A DNA stretch of 64,000 nt from contig NZ_MTQF01000004.1 of the NCBI RefSeq assembly GCF_001975985.1, positions 47,971 through 111,970 of the forward strand. Direction: 5' to 3'. The notes below the pieces were generated by a model. The model made no database searches. It saw only the letters and a program-made list of their open reading frames with translations, and was not told where the DNA came from. The translations under genes and the position numbers were made by a program. How positions within the stretch are numbered: position 1 is the stretch's first letter; the number at the start of each line of letters is the position of its first letter. The DNA comes from [Flexibacter] sp. ATCC 35103. GTDB lineage: Bacteria; Bacteroidota; Bacteroidia; Flavobacteriales; Flavobacteriaceae. This document shows, piece after piece, positions 54,642-63,037 of the stretch.

Positions 54642-54904
54642 GTCATTGCGAGGAACAAAGCAATCTCATTTGCTAAATCAATTGTTAGTGTGGTTGCTTC
54701 GTTCCTCGCAATGACAATATTGTGATTACATTACGTTTCAAGGGATTAAAATCCCTCGCTACAAAATAAATCATTCCTTCGGAATTTTATAAAAGAGTTC
54801 CAGAGGAACTAAACATATTGTAGGGATGGATTTTAATCCATTCTACGCGGTTATAATCGACAATCTTGTTCGAAATATTGTGGTTGCTTCGTTCCTCGCA
54901 ATGA
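54642..54904. repeat. GTCATTGCGAGGAAC inverted repeat family, three arms
   Basis: GTCATTGCGAGGAACAAAGCAA at 54642-54663 faces TTGCTTCGTTCCTCGCAATGAC at 54693-54714. A third arm identical to the second lies at 54883-54904. The 105-bp element at 54743-54839 is nested between arms two and three. Confidence 0.85.
54743..54839. repeat. Nested palindromic element GGATTAAAATCC...GGATTTTAATCC
   Basis: Outer arms 54743-54764 and 54818-54839 are near-perfect inverted copies (TTGTAGcGAGGGATT/TTGTAGGGATGGATT). Inner hairpins are ATTCCTTCGGAAT and AGTTCCAGAGGAACT. An element of this plan could be mobilised as a MITE. Confidence 0.8.
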
Positions 54905-54945
54905 CTTAGATTATTTAATAAAATGTTTCACGACACCAAATTTCC

Positions 54946-55050
54946 TAGCCCCGATAGTCCCGAGGCTTCGGGAGGAAATCCTTTTATTTTTTTTCTTAAA
55001 AAAAATAAAAGATTGAAACGTCCCGAGGCTTCGGGAGCGGGATTAGCTCC
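54946..55050 (+). ncRNA. Candidate structured RNA element (AGCCCCGAT...GATTAGCTCC)
   Basis: It begins TAGCCCCGAT and ends GCGGGATTAGCTCC, two motifs that pair in part. Between them are two copies of the palindrome CCCGAGGCTTCGGG (54959-54972 and 55022-55035) around a long A/T hairpin (CTTTTATTTTTTTT / AAAAAAAATAAAAG). GGAAATCC and GATTGAAACG flank the A/T hairpin. From memory this pattern recurs widely between flavobacterial genes and resembles the Flavo-1 RNA motif of unknown function. I cannot confirm that without a covariance search. The orientation given is that of the motif. Confidence 0.5.
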
Positions 55051-55123
55051 TAATAAATCACTTAATATCAAGATTTACATCATTTTGGCACAAATATGTG
55101 TCATACTAAAAATAACAGTTCTG

Positions 55124-55131
55124 TAACTTTG
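55124..55131 (+). promoter_or_regulatory. -7 element of the 76-aa gene
   Basis: TAACTTTG, 15 bases before the ATG at 55146. No -33 TTG at the proper distance. Confidence 0.4.
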
Positions 55132-55145
55132 CTAAAAACAAGATA

Positions 55146-55376
55146 ATGATTACAGAAAAACTTTCAAATGAAGTTGAGTCCAGATTAAAACATTTTTTCA
55201 CTGATAATATTGATTCTAAAGAAATGGCAAAAATGATACGAGAAGTAAATAATGCACTTTCATTATGTGCTATGAGAGGATGTGAAACCATCGAATCTGA
55301 AATAAAGAATATTGATGATAATTTTTACTGGCTTAATAAACTTGCAGAAATTTTAGATCCTTATTTAGAAGCTTAA
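55146..55376 (+). CDS. Small helical protein of unknown function (76 aa)
   Basis: 76 aa, soluble and mostly helical: EKLSNEVESRLKHFFTDNIDSKEMAKMIREVNNALSLCAMRGCETIESEIKNIDDNFYWLNKLAEILDPYLEA. It has two cysteines, a net negative charge and no signal peptide. A -7 element stands just before it. I recognise no family. It lies convergently with the chitinase gene, across a terminator serving the latter, and directly after the repeat island. The frame is clean, and its amino-acid composition is unlike the random AT-rich frames nearby, so it is probably real. Confidence 0.65.
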   Translation: MITEKLSNEVESRLKHFFTDNIDSKEMAKMIREVNNALSLCAMRGCETIESEIKNIDDNFYWLNKLAEILDPYLEA

Positions 55377-55401
55377 ATAATTAATAGCGATGTTTTAGAG
55401 C

Positions 55402-55432
55402 ATAAAAAAACCTGGCAATAAATTGCCAGGTT
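55402..55432 (-). terminator. Terminator of chiA
   Basis: AACCTGGCAAT/ATTGCCAGGTT stem with a 2-base loop, followed on minus by TTTTTTTAT. It lies about 150 bases past the chiA stop. Confidence 0.8.
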
Positions 55433-55582
55433 CATAATGTTCTCCTTCGGGTGAAAACCAAATAACAAATCACCTAAATTCGACGCATTTATTCGAAATA
55501 AAAATTAGATTAAAAAATAAATAACCAAACTCAATTTTAACCGTTCCAATATTTTATTTCTAGATTTTTCATTCGTTTAACT

Positions 55583-58500
55583 TTAGTTTAAAAAGTTCAT
55601 TACTTTGAATGATTTTTTATTTCCTGCTTTGTCTGTTACCACAACTATAAACAATTGTTTAGTTGAGAAACTTTGGTTTTGAAGCAGTATTTCTTTATTA
55701 TTCTGAACATTTTGATAGTTTATCAATGATTGTCCAATTGTATTAAATACGTCTACATGTACAATTTCTTCGGCTTCATTTGTTACCGATAATGCATTGT
55801 TTTTAAAGTAAACGATTGTATTGCTTTTTACCTCGATTTTGTCAAGTGCTAAAGTTTTTGCTGATGACTGCGAAGCAAAATAAGCGGCATATGCTTTAGA
55901 CAATTCAGATGAATTACCACAAGAAGATGCATCCCAGTTTACAGACCAGGTCATTAAACCTCTTAAAGAAGGATATGGTCCGCCTGGCTGCATAGTGTAT
56001 GTTCTTCCTGAAAAAGTCGTTCCGGTTCTTAAATAATTCATAGCACTAATTCCTTCTGCCGGTGTTAAATATCCGCTACCTGCTGCACTTGGACAAGCTG
56101 GTAATGCAATAAGAACTTTTGAGGCCGGTAAACCATCAAAACGCATTCCTGTTGTAGCAATGTTATATCCTTTTATCACCATATCTGTTAGGGCTGTTAC
56201 CATGTTTGCTTTTTTAGCTGAACCATAGTATTGACCATCTAATCCGTTTTCTCCTCCTGTATTATACAATTGTACGGCTAACAAATCTAATTCATTACGT
56301 AGGTTTTGAATGATTGGCAGGAAAGAACCAAACGTATCTGTATAAGTAGAATATCCTCCTTGTACGTATTGTGTTTCCGGAGCTGCAGTTAATAAGAATC
56401 CAGGACCATAGTACGCTTTTAATTCTTTGAAAGCATCTACTACATTTTTTAATCTTGGATAAGCAGAAATACCTGCATAAGAAATATCTCTTAAACCTCC
56501 TGCACTAAAATTCATTGATCCGCCTTCAAAATCAATATCAACTCCATCAAATTGATACTCGTCGATAATTGCTTTCAAACCATTAACAAAAATATTTTTT
56601 TGAGTTACATTGTCTAAAACAACATGTCCGTTTTGACCTCCAATAGAAACAATAACAGGAACGCCGCTATCTCTTAAGGATTTTATATCGTTTTTCAACA
56701 ATTGCTTATTGAAAACTCCATTGGTCAAATATCTATTGTCATTTGTAGTTAATACTGGCGTATAACCATCACGATTAACTGTTTCTACGAAAGAGTAATC
56801 AACTACGTTAAACTTACTTCCCACCATTTGAGAAAAATATAAAAATGGAGCACCAGCATTTTCCCAAGAATGTGCGTATCCTAAAATAATTTTAGAAGGA
56901 AGCGGGATAAATCTATTTGTGCTCACCGGAGCAATTTTAATCGTATTGTTTAATGTAGTTACACCCGATTGATTATCGGTTGCTTTGATTACAACTGGAT
57001 AATCCTGATAAGCAGATGGTGTAAAATTATACGTATAAGTATTATTTGTACCTGCTGTCATGTTAAATGTACCTCCATTTATTGTAATAGTAACACCTGA
57101 AACTGATCCGTTGCTATCAACAGCTGTAACTGAAATTGGCACAACCTGGAAAGAACTTTGGTTTACAGTAGTATTCGATGGTGAATTCCAAGTAATTACC
57201 GGCAATGAATTAGGGCAGTTTGCACCTGAACAATTTAATGTAAAACTATATGTTTTTACATCTGTTGATCCGTTTGATGCAGTTGCTGTAACAGTTAACG
57301 TATGAGAAAGTGAAAACTGATTTGCTACTGGTGTCCAAACCGATGTATAAGTTCCCGAAGAATTGGTAGCACTTATGGTTTGTCCGTCTAAACTAAATAC
57401 AACAGAGGAGATTGTAGTGGCATCTGCAGCACTTAATCCAACACTTGCAACAAAATTAATTGACGATCCTAAATTTATAGCAATCGCTGAAGCTGTTGGC
57501 GCTGTAATAGTCACCACTGGTTTAGTAGCAACCACCGCTTGTCTATTAAAATTATAAACTGTTGCAGTTGTTGGAACTGCGAAGTTAGCTAAGTTATTTG
57601 GATAATAAGTCACATCGCCATTTTCCCAAGCATTTAATTTCAAACTTAAAATTTGTGTATAACCTGCTACAACTGAATTATCGAAAGTATAATTTCCTGA
57701 TGCATCTGTTGTTGCTAAAACACTTTTCCAGTTGTGTGTATTATCTGTCCATGGTAAAACGATTTCTACTTTTGCACCAGCAACTGCAACCGTTCCGTTT
57801 TTAACGGTTCCGCTGATTAAGTTTGCAGCAGCCAATGCTGATTTTGCTGTAGAACTCGTATTGAAGTTGTAAATTGTTGGGTTTGCAGGAACTGCAAAGT
57901 TCGCCAGATTATTTGGGAAATAAGCTGTTTCTCCATTCTCCCAAGAGTTTAATTTTAAACTTGTAACTGTTGTATATCCTGCTGTAACTGAATTGTCAAA
58001 ACTATATTTTCCTTGTGCATCTGTTACAGCAATAACACTTTTCCAGTTGTGTGTATTATCTGTCCAAGGTAAAACGATTTCTACTTTTGCACCAGCAACT
58101 GGATTTGTTCCGTTTTTAACTGTTCCGCTAATTTTACCTGAAGGAACTACAATAACATCTTGTGTGAAGTTTAATGTTTTATTAGCTGTTAAATTTGTAT
58201 AAACCGTTGAAGCCGGCGTATATGTTTGACCTGCTAAAGCTGCCGTTACTGTATAATTTCCGCCTGACGGTAAATTAGCAATTGAATAAGCTCCAGTTGA
58301 GTTTGTAGTTGCAGTAAAAGTTCCTCCGGTTGAAGTTGCTGTTACCGTTACTCCTGAAACCGGAGTTGATCCGTTAAGGACAGTTCCGCTTACTGTATAA
58401 TATACAATTGCCGCACCCTGAGCAAAATTCAACGTTTGATTCGCGCTTATCGCATTATAAACTGTTGAAGTTGGTGTATAAGAGAATCCTGTTTTTGCAG

Positions 58501-60331
58501 CTGTAACCGTAAAATTAAGCCCGGCTGTTAAACCTGTAACGCTGTAAACTCCGCTTGCATTAGAAACCGCAGTTAAAACTGTTGATCCTGATGTTGCTGT
58601 AACCGTTACGCCAGAAACCGGAGTTGATCCGTTAAGAACTGTTCCGTTTACTGTGTAAGTTGACTGCGAACCGTTGATTACCACACCAGTTTGGTTAACT
58701 GTTACATTTGTTAAATTTACAGGAGTAAAAGTATACGTCGCTTTTAAAGCTGTAAGGATATAATTTTGTCCTGAAGTCAGGTTGCTGAATGTGAAATTAC
58801 CTCCAGTTGAAACTACAGTTTGTAATACTACATTACTCGCATTGCGTAATTCAACTGTAACATCAGTCACTAAAGCTGTTCCGTTTTTTACAGAACCTGC
58901 AATACTTACTGTTCCAGGAACTGCGCTCCCAAATGATGTATCAACCTGAGTTAATAATGAGTTAGGAACAGAACCTCTGGTATCCTGAGATAACTCCCAA
59001 ATCATACCTCCGGCAAGATTTTTAGATTTTATGTATTGTACTTTTAAATCCATCGATTGTTTATCTTCATAAGAGATAAACTGTTTTAAAGAAGCATTAT
59101 ATAAGTAAGGTACTTTTGTTGTATTATCAAAATAGCGTACCCATCCTGCTGCTGCAGCAGTTGATGTAACCTGCATTGTATTAGGATCTAAATAAGCATG
59201 TGAATTTGTAACGGGATTTCCAACTAAATCACATATTTCGATGCTTCCTGATTTTTCGCACGCTGCAGGACCATCCCAGGTTCCTGTTGGGTTTTGAGGA
59301 TTTGTACATCCTGAAACTACATATCTTGGTGCAGAAACGAATAATCCGGGTAAATTAGGGTTAGTACCGTTATTAGCAACGTTATCAAATTTCTTTCCGT
59401 AAAAAGGCAATCCCATGATTAATTTGTTCGCAGGAAAACCAACAACGTTCAAGTATTGATTGGTTAATTCGTCTAATGATTCTGATTGCGTTGCACCATA
59501 TAATGGATCATTTGTGTTTCCGCTTGAATATAAAGGTGCATTGTAGCAGGTTTTATCATACCAGTTTCCACCAAAATCATATCCAAAATAAGTGATGTAA
59601 TCACAATAAGTCGAAATGTCTTCTGTCATTCCGTATTGTGTTCTGTTGTTTGGTCCTAAATATTGTTTAGATACATTTCGAACATTGTTTCCGGCTGCAA
59701 TCGTAACTAATTTATTTGGCATTGCCTGACGCATCGCTTTTAATAAATATACTAAGTTTTTGTTGTCGTCCGGACTGTACTTTTGTGGAGGAATTGGAGC
59801 TCCGTTTATCACTTCGGTACCGTCTGTTCCGCCTAGAAGAGGATATTCCCAGTCAATGTCGAATCCATCAATAAAGGGATATTTGGTAATAAAGTTTGCC
59901 ATATCTGCAGCCAGAGCGGCTCTTGCTACAGGACTTGCAGCAATTGGAGAAAGATCCTGACCTTTGGTCCATCCTCCAACAGAGATTAAGATTTTTAAGT
60001 GCGGATACTTTTCCTTAAGTTTCATTAAGTCATAAAAGTTCCCTTTTACAGGAGCATCCCACGGAATTCCACCTTCCATATGCTCAAAATCAGCATAGGA
60101 ATCTAAACATAACAACTTTGTATTCTCCGGATGTGCCGGATCATAAGTTGTACCATAAAACGAATAATTCAAATGCGTCAATTTACTTCCGTCTATCTTA
60201 GGGACATTAAAATCCCGGGCATAGATAGACCATTGCGCATAATACCCTACTACCTTTTTACCGTGAGCTGGTTGAGCTAACGCAAGTAAGGGAAACAGTA
60301 ACAAAAAAAGCAATCTGTAATAATGTTTCAT
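55583..60331 (-). CDS. chiA: T9SS-secreted chitinase with two GH18 domains (ChiA-like)
   Basis: 1582 aa. Signal peptide MKHYYRLLFLLLFPLLALAQ. The N-terminal GH18 domain (about 25-460) has catalytic DGFDIDWEYP with the acid Glu at about 162. The middle (about 480-1130) holds Cna-B/carboxypeptidase-regulatory-like repeats (SGTVLNGSTPVSGVTVTATS twice), then two near-identical modules (GTKVEIVLPWTDNTHNWKS type) and Ig-like domains. The second GH18 domain (about 1160-1495) has FDGVDIDFEGG, Glu at about 1269. The C-terminal 80 residues look like a T9SS signal. The plan and length match F. johnsoniae ChiA, where the two domains act together on crystalline chitin. GH20 and nagB genes lie upstream. 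Confidence 0.94.
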   Translation of the reverse strand: MKHYYRLLFLLLFPLLALAQPAHGKKVVGYYAQWSIYARDFNVPKIDGSKLTHLNYSFYGTTYDPAHPENTKLLCLDSYADFEHMEGGIPWDAPVKGNFYDLMKLKEKYPHLKILISVGGWTKGQDLSPIAASPVARAALAADMANFITKYPFIDGFDIDWEYPLLGGTDGTEVINGAPIPPQKYSPDDNKNLVYLLKAMRQAMPNKLVTIAAGNNVRNVSKQYLGPNNRTQYGMTEDISTYCDYITYFGYDFGGNWYDKTCYNAPLYSSGNTNDPLYGATQSESLDELTNQYLNVVGFPANKLIMGLPFYGKKFDNVANNGTNPNLPGLFVSAPRYVVSGCTNPQNPTGTWDGPAACEKSGSIEICDLVGNPVTNSHAYLDPNTMQVTSTAAAAGWVRYFDNTTKVPYLYNASLKQFISYEDKQSMDLKVQYIKSKNLAGGMIWELSQDTRGSVPNSLLTQVDTSFGSAVPGTVSIAGSVKNGTALVTDVTVELRNASNVVLQTVVSTGGNFTFSNLTSGQNYILTALKATYTFTPVNLTNVTVNQTGVVINGSQSTYTVNGTVLNGSTPVSGVTVTATSGSTVLTAVSNASGVYSVTGLTAGLNFTVTAAKTGFSYTPTSTVYNAISANQTLNFAQGAAIVYYTVSGTVLNGSTPVSGVTVTATSTGGTFTATTNSTGAYSIANLPSGGNYTVTAALAGQTYTPASTVYTNLTANKTLNFTQDVIVVPSGKISGTVKNGTNPVAGAKVEIVLPWTDNTHNWKSVIAVTDAQGKYSFDNSVTAGYTTVTSLKLNSWENGETAYFPNNLANFAVPANPTIYNFNTSSTAKSALAAANLISGTVKNGTVAVAGAKVEIVLPWTDNTHNWKSVLATTDASGNYTFDNSVVAGYTQILSLKLNAWENGDVTYYPNNLANFAVPTTATVYNFNRQAVVATKPVVTITAPTASAIAINLGSSINFVASVGLSAADATTISSVVFSLDGQTISATNSSGTYTSVWTPVANQFSLSHTLTVTATASNGSTDVKTYSFTLNCSGANCPNSLPVITWNSPSNTTVNQSSFQVVPISVTAVDSNGSVSGVTITINGGTFNMTAGTNNTYTYNFTPSAYQDYPVVIKATDNQSGVTTLNNTIKIAPVSTNRFIPLPSKIILGYAHSWENAGAPFLYFSQMVGSKFNVVDYSFVETVNRDGYTPVLTTNDNRYLTNGVFNKQLLKNDIKSLRDSGVPVIVSIGGQNGHVVLDNVTQKNIFVNGLKAIIDEYQFDGVDIDFEGGSMNFSAGGLRDISYAGISAYPRLKNVVDAFKELKAYYGPGFLLTAAPETQYVQGGYSTYTDTFGSFLPIIQNLRNELDLLAVQLYNTGGENGLDGQYYGSAKKANMVTALTDMVIKGYNIATTGMRFDGLPASKVLIALPACPSAAGSGYLTPAEGISAMNYLRTGTTFSGRTYTMQPGGPYPSLRGLMTWSVNWDASSCGNSSELSKAYAAYFASQSSAKTLALDKIEVKSNTIVYFKNNALSVTNEAEEIVHVDVFNTIGQSLINYQNVQNNKEILLQNQSFSTKQLFIVVVTDKAGNKKSFKVMNFLN

Positions 60332-60814
60332 AATTAAATTAATATTGGTTAATAGAAAATAAATATTCCAATTACGATACCTTACACACTCAAAAAAGCA
60401 TGTAAATACAACAACTGGGATTCAATTGATTGCAAATAGAAAACATTGCAACCCATTGGAAATGAATTCATATTACTTCTAAAAATAAATACTACTATTA
60501 CCGATTATCCATAATCATTAGTAAATAGCACTGATTGATATTTATTTAATTTTTTAAAAAAATTAGATTAAACAAAAAAGATAAATTTGGGGTTTATCAA
60601 TTTTAATACTTTACTTACTTGTCATGTTTTTTTATTCTCTTTATTTGGTTTTAAAATGTTAATACTATTATTGATGGTTATTTTATATATTTTGATTAAC
60701 TGGTTTAAATGTATTTGTGTTTACCATATCTACCCCTGCCAGATGTTTCTGGCAGAGATAAATAAATTACTAATACTCATAGGTAACATACTAAATACTA
60801 ACTCAAACCAAATT
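60332..60814. other. 483-bp region between the GH20 gene and chiA
   Basis: No gene supported. It must hold the chiA promoter, but no TAnnTTTG with proper spacing was found on minus. A hairpin CTGCCAGA-TGTT-TCTGGCAG lies at 60736-60755, 60 bases after the GH20 stop. It has no T-run and may be a 3' RNA structure or an operator. Confidence 0.45.
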
Positions 60815-62881
60815 TTAAATTAATTTTTTAAGACTTGCATAAACAGATAGTTCAACATCTGCATGGTCTTTTGTATTGCATTGCTCTATTAAATTCTTTA
60901 GATCATCTGCTTTTAATTTTGATTTATTATCTAAAACAAGTAACAATTCCTGCGATGCGTCATTTAATTTTTTAGATAATGGTAAAATTGATTGCACTAA
61001 AGGCGCATTGGCACTTAATTCTGCCAAGCCTTTGTTTACAGCAATCCATTTATTGAAAAAGGCAACTAGCTTTGCTTTATTTTCAGGTGTTTTACTGGCT
61101 AAATATTGCGTTACTGCATCATCAAAAGCCAGAGAATCCTTCGCATCCGGCGTACATGCATCAGCAAAAAGGGTTAATGGAGAATACATCTGATATTCTG
61201 TCCCGCCTTTATTACGTGTATATCCTTTTAACGGCTCACAAACATTAGAAAATTCGTTTAATGATTTAATATTTTGATTGTTTGAAATGTTTCTCAATAT
61301 CACCGCTTTATTGCGAATGTGTGTCAACCCTAATTCTTCTAATCTAAAAGAAACCACTTCAAGACGTTTGCGCATACTGGCTACATCTGTAATATCTTCT
61401 GCTGACCAAAGTCTTTCAGCAATTGCTGCTGTTCTTGGCCAAAGTCTTGAATCTATTGTTGTAGATGTGGTAAGTTCTGTCCACATTGTGGCTTCTCCAC
61501 CCAGAATCCTTGCTTTTTCATCTGCTGTTAGATCTGCTCCTTTTGGCATTGGATCGTTTAAATAATGACTTGCAACAGGATACATTAAATCAATATAATA
61601 TCCGTTTGATAAAACTGTTTTATATCCTTTTTTTACTGCATCTGTTAATGATTGTCCTGCAACAACTCCTTCATTAGGACCTCTCCAGGAATGAATAATA
61701 GCATCTTTTGACATGTTTTTTGTCAAAATTTCTTCCCATCCCATTAACTGTTTACCATGTTTTTTAAGCATTGGTACTAATTGCATCGTAAAATGGGTCT
61801 GCAATTCATGATTAGTTGCTAATTTATTTTTCTTTTTAAATTCCTGAATTTTTGGGTTTGCATCCCAGTCCTTACCTTCATTTTCATCGCCCCCGATATG
61901 AAAATAAGCACCTGGGAATAATGGACAAACCTCATCAAAAATTTCACTTAATAATTGATATGTTTTAGGATTTGAAGGATCTAATGTTGGCGAAAAAATA
62001 CCCGCATTTCTTTCAATTCCATAGGTGGCAATTGCCGTACCCTGAATATTTTTTTCAGAAGTTCCTCCTGTCAATGTGATCACCTTGCTCCCTATTTCCG
62101 GGTAAGCAGTAAGTATGGCTGATCCATGACCCGGAACATCTATTTCCGGAACTATCAAAATACCGCGCTCATCAGCATATTTTACGATATTTTTAATTTC
62201 CTCTTGTGTATAATACATTCCGTCTGATGCTAATTCTATCAGTTTTGGATGTTTTTTCATTTCGATTCTCCATCCCTGATCATCTACTAAATGCCAATGA
62301 AAAACATTCATTTTTACTGCAGCTAAGGCATCAATGTTTCTTTTAATAACATCTACCGGTTGAAAATGTCTCGAAGCATCAATCATTAAACCTCTCCAGG
62401 TAAATCTTGGAAAGTCAGAAACTTTCGAGTTTGGAAAATAAAAAGAACTACTATTATTCTGCAACATTTGCAATAACGTTTCAAGCCCGTGAAGTGCGCC
62501 TAAATCGCTTGTTGCATTTATAGTGATTTGGTTTTGTTTGATATCTAAATGATAACTTTCGTCTTCATATAAACCAATTTTCCCACTTTTCTCACAGTTA
62601 ATCTGAAGTGAAGCTGTAGGAGATTCATTTAGTTTTGTAATAAAACCCTGTTCGAAAAAAATACCGGTTCTACCATCTAAACGACGCAAAAAACGTGTTA
62701 CTCCACCAAAAATTCTTGGATTAGGATTTCCGGTAATGTTTACTTTAAAATTTTTGTTTAAAGCAAAATTTCCGTCATTTAAAACAACATTTTGAGGCCA
62801 TGGCATAAGATTAAGCTGCTCTTTTTGAATTTGAGCACTAGAAGTTACACCTGCTAATAGTAGGACTAATAAATATTTCAT
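60815..62881 (-). CDS. Beta-N-acetylhexosaminidase, GH20
   Basis: 688 aa. Signal peptide (MKYLLVLLLAGVTSSAQ). The N-terminal GH20b-type domain (about 20-145, LMPWPQNVVLNDG) precedes the catalytic TIM barrel (from PRFTWRGLMIDASRHFQP, about 160). The catalytic pair Asp-Glu is in AYFHIGGDENEG. The +1 region is NGYYIDLMYP, and WGGEATMWTE-like GEATMWTELTT is present. The C-terminus (from about 530) is a helical extension. It would release GlcNAc from chitobiose and chitin oligomers outside the inner membrane. It lies between nagB and chiA in one direction, as in the F. johnsoniae chitin utilisation locus. Confidence 0.95.
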   Translation of the reverse strand: MKYLLVLLLAGVTSSAQIQKEQLNLMPWPQNVVLNDGNFALNKNFKVNITGNPNPRIFGGVTRFLRRLDGRTGIFFEQGFITKLNESPTASLQINCEKSGKIGLYEDESYHLDIKQNQITINATSDLGALHGLETLLQMLQNNSSSFYFPNSKVSDFPRFTWRGLMIDASRHFQPVDVIKRNIDALAAVKMNVFHWHLVDDQGWRIEMKKHPKLIELASDGMYYTQEEIKNIVKYADERGILIVPEIDVPGHGSAILTAYPEIGSKVITLTGGTSEKNIQGTAIATYGIERNAGIFSPTLDPSNPKTYQLLSEIFDEVCPLFPGAYFHIGGDENEGKDWDANPKIQEFKKKNKLATNHELQTHFTMQLVPMLKKHGKQLMGWEEILTKNMSKDAIIHSWRGPNEGVVAGQSLTDAVKKGYKTVLSNGYYIDLMYPVASHYLNDPMPKGADLTADEKARILGGEATMWTELTTSTTIDSRLWPRTAAIAERLWSAEDITDVASMRKRLEVVSFRLEELGLTHIRNKAVILRNISNNQNIKSLNEFSNVCEPLKGYTRNKGGTEYQMYSPLTLFADACTPDAKDSLAFDDAVTQYLASKTPENKAKLVAFFNKWIAVNKGLAELSANAPLVQSILPLSKKLNDASQELLLVLDNKSKLKADDLKNLIEQCNTKDHADVELSVYASLKKLI

Positions 62882-63037
62882 TTTTACTGTTTTTGAAAAG
62901 ATGTTACCCTGAGATAACAGTATTAAATAATAAGGAACAAAACTCAGAATGATCTCTATTGAACCCTCACTATCCTGATGATATCAATCTGAATTTTGTA
63001 ATGTGATTCGCTCTCACCCGAATCTTAATTCTTTATT

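Noticed and set aside
54923..55126. 67-aa plus-strand frame
   Set aside because: It runs through the RNA-like repeat element and contains low-complexity A/T sequence; no family resemblance.
60587..60823. 78-aa hydrophobic plus-strand frame between the GH20 gene and chiA
   Set aside because: Leu/Ile-rich composition is what random AT-rich DNA gives; it overlaps the GH20 stop and the hairpin at 60736-60755, with no promoter.
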